The notes under the pieces were generated by a model. The model was given only the letters and a program-made list of their open reading frames with translations. It searched no databases and was not told where the DNA came from. Position numbers and translations under genes: made by a program. From Chitinilyticum aquatile DSM 21506 (GTDB lineage Bacteria; Pseudomonadota; Gammaproteobacteria; Burkholderiales; Chitinibacteraceae), in the NCBI RefSeq assembly GCF_000430805.1, contig NZ_AUMS01000007.1:62001-126000 (forward strand): a stretch of DNA of 64,000 nucleotides. The letters run 5' to 3'. Each line of letters starts with the position of its first letter. The first letter of the stretch is position 1. Of the stretch, positions 8,554-15,422 are shown piece by piece.

Positions 8554-10240
8554 TGCCTCCTCCGGTAGATTGGTCAGTTGCTGGGGCAGCTTTGGCTTCC
8601 GCCAGCGTGATCGGGCGGCGCACACCACCCACGTCAGCCCATGCGTCCTGCACTTCTGGGCTGGCCTGCGGCAAGCCGGTTGCGGAGCGCATGAAGTCTT
8701 CGTCACTGGCCTGCGGCGTCACCGCCCCCGCACGCACCAGCACGCCATAGGTGTCAGCCATTGCTTTCAAGCTGTCGCCCCCCCCGCCATCGCCAGTCGC
8801 ACCGCCAGAAATCGCCTGCATTTCCTTGATCAACGGGCCGAATTCGGCGATGTCGCGCTGCAAGCGCTGCTTGAGTTCTTCTGGATCGACGCCCTGCTGA
8901 ATCAAAACGTCCGACCAGGTGGACAATCCGTTCTGAATCGCCAGTACGCTGGCATTTACGTCCTTTTCGGGGTCAACCCACTGCCAGCGGCGGCCCTGCC
9001 AGCGGGCGGCGTCGAACTTCGCCAGCTTCGCCATCGGCAAGGACAGCCGCCCGGACACGATCGCCAGCGGCAGCCACTCGGAATACAGCGGGGCGAGGAA
9101 GGATTCGATCAGCCAGCTTTGCAGCGTCATCCATTCGTCGCGCTCGTCGATCAGGCCGGCGCGGATGCTGCTGTAGTTCACGCCCTCCAGATCACTGGCC
9201 AGCGTGTTGTAGGAAACGCCCATACCGGCAGAAAGGCCGCGCAGGCAGGTCTTCACAAAGCTGCCGTAATTGGCGTGCGGGTAGTCAGGGTCGAAGGACT
9301 TGAAATCCCAGCCAGCGCCCAGCACCTCGAAGGCGCCCGGCTCGGCATCGGTGACCGTCGGGTCGGCGGTGTAGCTGCTGGTTTCCAGCGCACTGCCACC
9401 GTTGTCCTGCTCGGGCGGTACGAAAAAGCCCATTTTGGATGCACCCACGCGGGCAGCGATCACGGCGGCTTCTTCGTAACCGGCCAGCATGCCCAGCCGC
9501 AGCATGCCGGTGGTCGTCCACGGCACGCCGCGCACCTGGCCGATTTCATGCGGCACGAACAGGTGGAAGATTTCGTCAGCCGGAATGCGCTTACGCTCGA
9601 CGCCATTGCGGCCGGGCTGTTTCAGGTGGTAGGCGACCGGCGCTTCCCACTCGTCCAGCTCCACCCCCATGACGATGCGTGGCACGTCCAGCGGACCGCT
9701 GTTGTACTGCTCATCCAGCAGGCTGGCATCCAGCAGCTGCAGCTGGTAGCCGAAACGGCCACGGCCCTGCACGCGACGGATCAGCACTTCGCCATCGGTG
9801 GCCAGTGTCTGCACCAGCAGCCGCGTCAGCGTCACAAACGACAATTTGCCGGTGACATCGCAGCTGCCGGGCTTCGCCCACTGCCAGAAGGCATCCTGAA
9901 TCGTGCGGGCATCGACCGTATCAATGCTGCCGTCCGGTTTCTTGCACTGCACCTGCAGGCCGAAGCCATCGGGGCCGACCAGATTACGCACCGCCATGCG
10001 GACAAACTGCCGAGCGTAATCGTTGTTGCGCGCCAGATCACGCGCCCGCGCCCGCAATTGGCGCAGGCCACGCTTCAGGTCGTCGTTGATGTGGGTCGGG
10101 GTGGTCGGCAGGCTTTGCGTCAGCCGCGAGGATTGCGCGGCGTTGAAGGCGCGCACAGCTGGCCCCGGCATGCGCTTGGGCAGGCCGAGGCTGGTTCCCT
10201 CTGCCCGGCTGCCAGTGAACAATCGTTTCAGCCAGTTCAT
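8534..10240 (-). CDS. Portal protein, lambda B family
   Basis: A 568-residue protein starting at ATG 10240 (MNWLKRLFTGSRAEG), coupled to gpW by TGATG. It has the portal features of the lambda B/PF05136 family: an Arg/Asn-rich N-terminal region (LARNNDYARQFVRMAVRN), a central stem, and a Gly/Ala-rich C-terminus. Portals form the dodecameric ring through which DNA enters and leaves the head. It is flanked by gpW and the protease-capsid fusion, as in lambda (W-B-C-E). The C-terminal 60 residues are low complexity. Confidence 0.95.
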   Translation of the reverse strand: MNWLKRLFTGSRAEGTSLGLPKRMPGPAVRAFNAAQSSRLTQSLPTTPTHINDDLKRGLRQLRARARDLARNNDYARQFVRMAVRNLVGPDGFGLQVQCKKPDGSIDTVDARTIQDAFWQWAKPGSCDVTGKLSFVTLTRLLVQTLATDGEVLIRRVQGRGRFGYQLQLLDASLLDEQYNSGPLDVPRIVMGVELDEWEAPVAYHLKQPGRNGVERKRIPADEIFHLFVPHEIGQVRGVPWTTTGMLRLGMLAGYEEAAVIAARVGASKMGFFVPPEQDNGGSALETSSYTADPTVTDAEPGAFEVLGAGWDFKSFDPDYPHANYGSFVKTCLRGLSAGMGVSYNTLASDLEGVNYSSIRAGLIDERDEWMTLQSWLIESFLAPLYSEWLPLAIVSGRLSLPMAKLAKFDAARWQGRRWQWVDPEKDVNASVLAIQNGLSTWSDVLIQQGVDPEELKQRLQRDIAEFGPLIKEMQAISGGATGDGGGGDSLKAMADTYGVLVRAGAVTPQASDEDFMRSATGLPQASPEVQDAWADVGGVRRPITLAEAKAAPATDQSTGGGNAETNP

Positions 10241-10494
10241 CAGAAGTTCACCCGAATGCGGCGCGGTGGCCGATTGCCAGCCAGGCGCTCCAGGCGCTCG
10301 ACTTCGTTTTCCCAATGCTTGATCTGCGCCAGCAGATCAGCCGCGTCGCGGTATTCCATGCGCCGGTCCTGCACGCTGTAGGATTTGACGGCGCCATTGC
10401 CGCCAGATTGATAAGCCTTGTAGGCATTGCGCACCGCCAGCAGCGCCTCGCGGGCGAAGGCCAGCGACTCGGCGCGGTCGGTTTGGGCAGTCAT
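10240..10494 (-). CDS. Head-tail joining protein gpW-like
   Basis: An 84-residue protein starting at ATG 10494 with GGAG six bases upstream (MTAQTDRAESLAFAREALL). It has two helices around a short hairpin with SYSVQDRRMEYRDAADLLAQ, matching the gpW pattern of a small fold with a Gly-rich turn. A longer frame starting near 10545 reads through the terminator hairpin and is unlikely. gpW fills the portal after packaging. The gene stands between terminase and portal as in lambda, but a long structured gap precedes it. Confidence 0.85.
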   Translation of the reverse strand: MTAQTDRAESLAFAREALLAVRNAYKAYQSGGNGAVKSYSVQDRRMEYRDAADLLAQIKHWENEVERLERLAGNRPPRRIRVNF

Positions 10495-10505
10495 CAAGGC
10501 TCCGG

Positions 10506-10531
10506 AATAAAAAAGCCCGCACAAGGCGGGC
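10506..10531 (-). terminator. Strong terminator-like hairpin before gpW
   Basis: Minus-strand GCCCGC-CTTGT-GCGGGC followed by TTTTTTATT, ending about 12 bases before the gpW ATG and overlapping the region where its leader would be. Confidence 0.75.
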
Positions 10532-10639
10532 AAGGGTCGTGTCACCCAAGGAGTTGAAGCAAAAGGGGCGGCCCGCCGCCAGGCTGTTTAACGTCCGACA
10601 ATCCACCAAAAATGATTGAACGGCAGCAGGCCAGAAAAT

Positions 10640-10674
10640 GAAAACGCCCGCGTACCGGATGGCAGTGGCGGGCG
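10640..10674 (-). terminator. Terminator-like hairpin in the late-operon gap
   Basis: Minus-strand CGCCCGC and GCGGGCG separated by 16 bases, followed by TTTTCATTTTC. The loop is long, so it is weaker than its neighbours. Confidence 0.45.
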
Positions 10675-10898
10675 CCGTCTTGAATAGGGCCCCGGTGGTA
10701 TGCCGGGGCGTCCCGAGCATATTGCTGCCGTTCGAAACGGCGGCTCAGCATGGCGGGATGAATGATGCATCAGCATCGGTCTGCTGCCTCAGTCCGGATC
10801 AGCGCCGGGGAATGGGTAGGAGGGAGGCGAAAGATAGCCCGCGTTTGGGGGACGCATGTGGGCGACCAAGCGCAGCAGACCGATGATGACGCGGAAAT

Positions 10899-10928
10899 GA
10901 AAAAGCCCCCGCTTTCGCGGAGGCTTTT
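10899..10928 (-). terminator. Terminator downstream of the HTH late-region gene
   Basis: Minus-strand AGCCTCCGC-GAAA-GCGGGGGCT with one mismatch, a GNRA-type loop and TTTTTCATT after it. It lies 58 bases after the HTH gene stop. The plus strand also reads CTTTTGATT, so it could work in both directions. Confidence 0.75.
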
Positions 10929-10986
10929 GATTCAGACGCAATAATTTTCACGTTATCAGAAATGTACGTTACACCCGACACCCCTG

Positions 10987-11460
10987 TCAAGCGGCATTTG
11001 CGGCTTCCTGCACCACAAAATGCGAAAGCACACCCATGCCACGCGGCAGGCGGATTTGCCCCTGGCGGAATTGCTGCCAGTGAAATGCAAAGCGCTCGAC
11101 TGCCTGATTGCGCTTGCGCGCCAGCGAATCAGGATGAATGCCGATGTGGCTGGCCTTTTCCTTCATCGATCCATAGGTCAGATACACCAGCTCGATGGTC
11201 TGCCGGTCTGCCGGATTTGGCAGCGCACGGATCAGGCCGGCGGTCTGCTCCAGCTTTTCACGCGGAAACGTGTATTTCCGACCATCAAAACCGCGCACCG
11301 ACACCTGATAGACCAGCCCGGATGGCAGCATATCAACGTAACCGCCACCTCCCGATTCACCGTACTTGTTCTGGGCATAGCCGCCCGAATTCACGACCTC
11401 CATTTCAATCAGTCGCGCCAATGCACAAAGTTGTGCATCAAAATCAACCAATAACGCCAT
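10987..11460 (-). CDS. Putative HTH regulator in the late operon (antiterminator/sigma-like)
   Basis: A 157-residue protein (MALLVDFDAQLCALAR). The second half carries a sigma-region-4-like helix-turn-helix: RQTIELVYLTYGSMKEKASH, then IGIHPDSLARKRNQAVERF. The first half has a Gly-rich stretch (YGESGGGGYVDMLPSG). It lies between the terminase and gpW and is followed at once by several terminators. Late regulators of temperate phages (Q-like antiterminators, ArpU/RinA-type proteins) often have this size and HTH. I infer that it controls late transcription through the hairpins beyond it. That function is not shown by any motif I can assign with certainty, and a packaging accessory protein is an alternative. 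Confidence 0.6.
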   Translation of the reverse strand: MALLVDFDAQLCALARLIEMEVVNSGGYAQNKYGESGGGGYVDMLPSGLVYQVSVRGFDGRKYTFPREKLEQTAGLIRALPNPADRQTIELVYLTYGSMKEKASHIGIHPDSLARKRNQAVERFAFHWQQFRQGQIRLPRGMGVLSHFVVQEAANAA

Positions 11461-11545
11461 TCCGGCCTCCCCTATTCCCTCGGTTCAGCCTCCTTAGCCC
11501 TGTCACTACCCCATGCAGCGCAAGGCTTTGTTTGTAGGCACTATT

Positions 11546-13465
11546 TTACCACCTTTTCGCGAAGCCTCCACCCCTGCGCGGCGGTGCGACAGGCTGGCGA
11601 CGCACGACTGGCGCAGGCTCTGGCGCGGGGCTGTCAGCTACCGGCAGCGCGACGGCTTCCGGCTCGACGGCGGCGGGCTGCAGCAGCAGTTCGCGGCGAT
11701 CCCAGTCGGCCTTTTTCCACTTGTGGATGTATAGCGCCGGGTGATGGCTGGCGGCGCAGGCGTATACCCAGGTGTCCAGCGCCTCGTTGCGCTTGCCCTT
11801 CTTGATTTCCCAGCGGTTGCGCTTTGGGTTGAAGGTTTCGCTGACCAGCTGGTCGTAATAGCTGGCGTCGAGCTGGTGGCTGAAGTGCACCATGCGGCGC
11901 GGGGCTTCGGGGTCGGTTTCGGCGTTCAGCCGTGCATACAACAGGTGTTTGGCGGTGTCCCCCCCCACCGTATACAGCGCCACGCCCTTTTTGATGGTCT
12001 GGCCGCGCCAGTTCACGTCCTGCTGGCTGGGCTTGGACAGGATCGCCCGCCCGGGCGTGTTCGCGCCCTTGATGGCGATCACCCGCCCGCCCTGCTGGCG
12101 CACGAAGCCGTACACGTCATGCGTGAAGTGGCCGCCCGAGTCGATGGCGGTGGCTTCGATGCGCATCAGCTTGCCCCAGGCATTCATCAGCGGGGTGTTC
12201 AGGTATTCGGCCAATTGCATCCACAAGCGTTCATCAGCCGGGTTGCCGGGTAGCGTGTGATAGTCCAGCGTCCAGCTCTGGCTGTCGCGCCCCCAGCCGA
12301 CCACCTGCACTTCCAGCCGGTTGTCCTGCACGTCCACGCCGGCCGTGATCGCCAGCACACCGGGCGGCACCGTGCGCAGGTCGTACAGATCGGCGCGGGC
12401 CATCAGCGCATTCGGCTTGATGTCGTGGCTGCGATCCGCCCAGGTTTCACCCAGGCGGGTATTCATGAACACCATCAGCTTTTCCGGCTTGTCCTGCGCC
12501 TCCAGCCATTCGTTGGCCAGCTCCGTCCAGGAAAGCCCGAGGCCAGCCGGCGAGTACAGCGCACTGATGTGGTAGCTGCGATACGGCGCACCGGGGTTGT
12601 CGGCCACCCACACACCACCGGCCAGCATGGCGGTCTTGTGGTGTTCCTCGATCACGCAGCCGGAATGCTCGCAGACATACCAGGCGCGATCGACACGCGG
12701 GCCGACGCGCTGCCACTGCAGCTGCGACCAGCGCAGATGCTGGCGCTCGCCGCAATGCGGGCAGGCCACATGGAAACGCCGCTGGTCGCCACCGTGGAAT
12801 TTTTCCTCGATCTTGCTGCCGTCCTTGATGGTGGGCGAGCTCACGCCGAACAGCTTGCGGTCGTGATAGGTCGTCAGCCGCACCTTGATCAGCTCGACCG
12901 GATCGCCTTGCAGGGTGGACCAGTCGTACTCGTCCACCTCATCCAGCATCGCATAGCGCAAGCTGGTGGACTTCAGATCGGTGGTCGAACCGGCGGTTTT
13001 CGCGTACAGAATGCCGCCGATGAAGCGCTTGCGCTCGGCGCTGTTGTCGCCCGACTTCGCCCCGCGCACCGCCAACACTTCACGGATGGCCGGCGTCTGC
13101 TCACTCATCGGGTCGAACTTCTGGCTGAACCAGTCGCGCAGGCCTTTCTCGGTCGGCATGATCACCCCCACCGGCCCCTTGGCATGCGCCATGATGTAGC
13201 CCAGCCAGTTCGAGCCAGCCTCGGTACCGCCGACCTGTGAGGATTTCATGAACCACACTTCGCGCACCGGCGAATCCTCGGACAGTGCATCCATGATTTC
13301 GCGCAGGTACGGCGTGCGGCTGGTTTTCCAGTCGCCATGCTCGGCACTGCCTTCACTGGCCAGCTTGCGGTGGCGGTCGGCCCATTCGGACACGGACAGG
13401 AATTGCTTGGGGCGCACAGCACGCTGCGCGGCCTTGAAGGTGATGGCGTGGGCGTTGGCGGTCAC
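11546..13465 (-). CDS. Terminase large subunit, lambda GpA family
   Basis: A 639-residue protein with a GTG start at 13465 after AGGAGG, overlapping the preceding stop as GTGA. ATPase motifs are visible: a Walker A-like MKSSQVGGTEAGSNWLG near residue 75 and Walker B YAMLDEVDEYDWS near 175. A zinc-knuckle-like CPHCGE with a later CEHSGC pair lies in the middle. The C-terminal nuclease carries acidic strands (AGVDVQDNRLEVQVVG and EATAIDSGGHFTHD). Length and order match lambda gpA, which cuts cos DNA and drives packaging into the prohead. The presence of this family suggests cos-type packaging. Confidence 0.96.
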   Translation of the reverse strand: MTANAHAITFKAAQRAVRPKQFLSVSEWADRHRKLASEGSAEHGDWKTSRTPYLREIMDALSEDSPVREVWFMKSSQVGGTEAGSNWLGYIMAHAKGPVGVIMPTEKGLRDWFSQKFDPMSEQTPAIREVLAVRGAKSGDNSAERKRFIGGILYAKTAGSTTDLKSTSLRYAMLDEVDEYDWSTLQGDPVELIKVRLTTYHDRKLFGVSSPTIKDGSKIEEKFHGGDQRRFHVACPHCGERQHLRWSQLQWQRVGPRVDRAWYVCEHSGCVIEEHHKTAMLAGGVWVADNPGAPYRSYHISALYSPAGLGLSWTELANEWLEAQDKPEKLMVFMNTRLGETWADRSHDIKPNALMARADLYDLRTVPPGVLAITAGVDVQDNRLEVQVVGWGRDSQSWTLDYHTLPGNPADERLWMQLAEYLNTPLMNAWGKLMRIEATAIDSGGHFTHDVYGFVRQQGGRVIAIKGANTPGRAILSKPSQQDVNWRGQTIKKGVALYTVGGDTAKHLLYARLNAETDPEAPRRMVHFSHQLDASYYDQLVSETFNPKRNRWEIKKGKRNEALDTWVYACAASHHPALYIHKWKKADWDRRELLLQPAAVEPEAVALPVADSPAPEPAPVVRRQPVAPPRRGGGFAKRW

Positions 13466-13644
13466 ACCACCTCCTCTGCCTCATTGGCAATCTGGTCAAG
13501 TTTTTCCATTGACGCGATCAGCAGCGCGTTCATCTCCTCCAGATTTCGGCAGGGCATAGGAACAAACAGCACCCCAGCCCGCGCTAATTGGTCCGCAGCC
13601 ATCATTGCCTTCCTCAAATCCGCTGGATGTGCACGCTCAATCAT
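13462..13644 (-). CDS. 60-residue protein between terminase subunits
   Basis: The ATG at 13644 (MIERAHPADLRKAMMAADQL) overlaps the terminase small-subunit stop by 8 bases, and its TGA overlaps the terminase GTG start. The translational coupling on both sides argues that it is real. It is predicted to be all helical with two short amphipathic helices and an acidic C-terminus (EKLDQIANEAEEVV). No family recognised. Confidence 0.6.
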   Translation of the reverse strand: MIERAHPADLRKAMMAADQLARAGVLFVPMPCRNLEEMNALLIASMEKLDQIANEAEEVV

Positions 13645-14191
13645 TCCCTTCCCCCAATTCCGCCAGCCGGCGGTCAAAATTGCGCTCCATTTCGCCCAGA
13701 CTGTCGAAGATCGCCTGCTTGAGCGCGGCGCGAATGTCGTCCAGCCCCTTGCCGACCAGCTCGCTAGCCAGCCGCCCCGGCAGGTTTTCCAGACTCTGCC
13801 GCAGGGTGATAACGGTATCGGCCACGGCGGCGGCCACGTCCTGCGCTTCGACCAGCTCGCCCATGCGCCGGCGGTAGTCGGCCTCCGCCTGCAGTGCCTG
13901 GTAGTGGGCTTTCTTGGACTCGCTGACAATCTTGTACGGGATGCCGTCGGGCAGCTCGCCCACGGCCTCGCCGTCGTCGGCAGGCTCGTCGCCACGGCCT
14001 GCGGCATGCCGCGCCGACACATCCGGCCGCGCCCCGCCATCGGTCTTGGCGATCAGGTCGAGGCTGGCGGCCACGTCGATACGCCCTTCGGTATCGAACA
14101 CCAGCCGGCCGGCCTGCTTGAGTTTGGTGACATACGATTTGGCCCAGCCCTGCATGCGGGCGAATTCGGCCTGGTTGACGAAGTTGCTCAT
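13637..14191 (-). CDS. Terminase small subunit / Nu1-like DNA packaging protein
   Basis: A 184-residue protein (MSNFVNQAEFARMQGWAKSY). The N-terminal 45 residues form a Nu1/MerR-like winged helix-turn-helix (EFARMQGWAKSYVTKLKQAG) for recognising the packaging site. An acidic linker follows, then a long helix (KAHYQALQAEADYRRRMGEL) and a C-terminal oligomerisation helix. This is the domain plan of small terminase subunits. Its ATG overlaps the stop of the preceding gene as ATGA. It should bind the phage cos region and recruit the GpA-type motor encoded downstream. Confidence 0.85.
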   Translation of the reverse strand: MSNFVNQAEFARMQGWAKSYVTKLKQAGRLVFDTEGRIDVAASLDLIAKTDGGARPDVSARHAAGRGDEPADDGEAVGELPDGIPYKIVSESKKAHYQALQAEADYRRRMGELVEAQDVAAAVADTVITLRQSLENLPGRLASELVGKGLDDIRAALKQAIFDSLGEMERNFDRRLAELGEGND

Positions 14192-14910
14192 GTTGCAAAT
14201 GCCTTCTGGAATTCGGTGGCAAAGTGCCGGTCTACGGCCTGCTGGCCGCGCTGGTCGAGGTCGAAACGCGGGCGATAGCCAGCATGCTGCACATAGGCCA
14301 GCACCATGCGGGTTTTCTGGCCCAGCCCACCGCCAATGCGCTGGTATATGCCTGGCGGCAGGCCTTCGCGGTTGCCGGGCAACTTGACAAAGAAGGAGCC
14401 GTTCCGGCGTTTGTTAACGGCCAGCTTTTTCGCATCGCGGCTGCGGTTGTAATACCCATCCAGCAGCTCAGAGCCAATTTGGCTGATGATCTTCATGATG
14501 AAGCCGCGCCCAACGTTGCCGTAACCATCTAGCCCCAGCCCGCGCGCCGGCACGGCATACCAGCCCCGCGGCATCACGCCGGCCGCCTGCAGGGCCAGCT
14601 CGAAGCGCTTGGGCGCCCGCTGCGCCGGATTGCCGGCCACCATGTGCTGCATGTATTTGGCCTGCCAGTCTTTCCACTGCACGCTGGCCACCATCCGGTT
14701 CGGCCGATCGTACTTGGCGGCCTTCACCACGGTGGCGCGCTGAGTGAAGGGCGTGGGGCGATCCAGCACTCGCCCCAGATCGCTGACAACCTCGCGCTGG
14801 GCGTGCTGCGCGGTTTTGGTCAGCGCGATGGCGGTGCAGCGCTGCGCCTTGCGGGCGATCTTGTCGCCAAGCTGGGCGACAGCCGAAGTGTCGACGCTGA
14901 TGCGGATCAT
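14188..14910 (-). CDS. Minor tail protein Z-like
   Basis: A 240-residue very basic protein (MIRISVDTSAVAQLGDKIAR). The N-terminal segment with ALTKTAQHAQREVVSDL and the later Arg/Lys-rich, Gly-rich region resemble lambda gpZ and relatives, which act at tail completion near the head. In lambda Z lies between FII and U, but here the gene lies before the terminase, coupled by ATGA overlaps on both sides. The assignment rests on overall resemblance, so a distinct packaging- or ejection-associated protein is possible. Confidence 0.55.
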   Translation of the reverse strand: MIRISVDTSAVAQLGDKIARKAQRCTAIALTKTAQHAQREVVSDLGRVLDRPTPFTQRATVVKAAKYDRPNRMVASVQWKDWQAKYMQHMVAGNPAQRAPKRFELALQAAGVMPRGWYAVPARGLGLDGYGNVGRGFIMKIISQIGSELLDGYYNRSRDAKKLAVNKRRNGSFFVKLPGNREGLPPGIYQRIGGGLGQKTRMVLAYVQHAGYRPRFDLDQRGQQAVDRHFATEFQKAFAT

Positions 14911-15182
14911 CGCGCCAGCCTCCCGCCCTGCACCACCGGCGTACCCACTTCAATGCCGTTCTCGCGGGCGTAGAACGTGGGCTGGCCATTCATGCCGCCC
15001 TTGATCTGCCGGTTGATCAGATCGGCGCCGAACACGGCGCGCAGGCTGTCAATAAACGCAGTGGTTTCTGGCATGGCCTCGCGCAGATTGCCGGGCTTAG
15101 CCACCGCGAACCGGCGATCAGTTTCAGCCGGAATGGCGTCCGCATCACCACTGGAAAAGACAAAATTCGGCTTGTTACTCAT
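14907..15182 (-). CDS. Hypothetical protein at the start of the late region
   Basis: A 91-residue protein. The codons around the start are GTG AGT AAC ATG AGT AAC, so two copies of the 9-bp repeat described separately form the beginning of the gene. ATG 15182 is preferred because AGAAG lies eight bases before it. The protein has no recognisable motif; it is Arg/Gly-rich at the C-terminus (NGIEVGTPVVQGGRLAR). Its stop overlaps the next start as ATGA, which supports it as a real member of the operon. Confidence 0.65.
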   Translation of the reverse strand: MSNKPNFVFSSGDADAIPAETDRRFAVAKPGNLREAMPETTAFIDSLRAVFGADLINRQIKGGMNGQPTFYARENGIEVGTPVVQGGRLAR

Positions 15183-15418
15183 GTTACTCACTTCTGTTAC
15201 TCATGAAATCCGGCTAAGTTGCTGATTTTGTTTACTTGTTACTCACGTTACTCATGTGAGTCATACATATACATGTGAGAGATAAAAAAAAGAGAGGCAC
15301 ACCGCTACGCGCACGCGCATACGTTTGGTGAGTAACATGAGTAACATGACTCACATTCCAATGCTGGCGCGGGTTTGCGGCTGGTTTCATGGCTCACTTG
15401 GTGAGTAACATGCGTAAC
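15174..15418. repeat. Iteron-like array of GTTACTCAT repeats in direct and inverted orientation
   Basis: Exact GTTACTCA occurs at 15174, 15183, 15196, 15238 and 15247, and its complement TGAGTAAC at 15329, 15338 and 15402. Three pairs are spaced exactly 9 bases apart. Related half sites (GTGAGTCAT near 15256, ATGACTCAC near 15346, GCGTAAC near 15413) fill the gaps. Between the two arms lies an A-rich tract (15281-15294) and ACATATACATGT. The array sits between the replication gene and the first late gene. Iterons, a partition or packaging recognition site, or an operator cluster are all possible. Confidence 0.85.
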
Positions 15419-15422
15419 ACGA

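Larger units (their letters stand above)
10546..10986. other. 441-base structured gap inside the late operon, no credible gene
   Basis: No frame on either strand has a good start, ribosome site and protein-like composition. The gap holds two terminator-like hairpins (10640-10674 and 10899-10928), a 7-bp GCCCCGG/CCGGGGC stem near 10687-10707, and a 14-bp perfect inverted repeat (10774-10787 with 10872-10885) enclosing a G-rich plus-strand core near 10808-10855. It lies between the HTH gene and gpW. It could be an antitermination target, a cos/packaging region or a structured leader; the sequence alone does not decide. Confidence 0.6.

Noticed and set aside
10546-10986. Short frames on both strands in the late-operon gap
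   Set aside because: No ribosome site, biased composition, and they cross strong hairpins.
12257-13240. Plus-strand frame of 327 codons
   Set aside because: Antisense of the terminase large subunit.
15174-15418. CRISPR-like array
   Set aside because: The units are only 9 bp, occur in both orientations and have no spacers of constant length.
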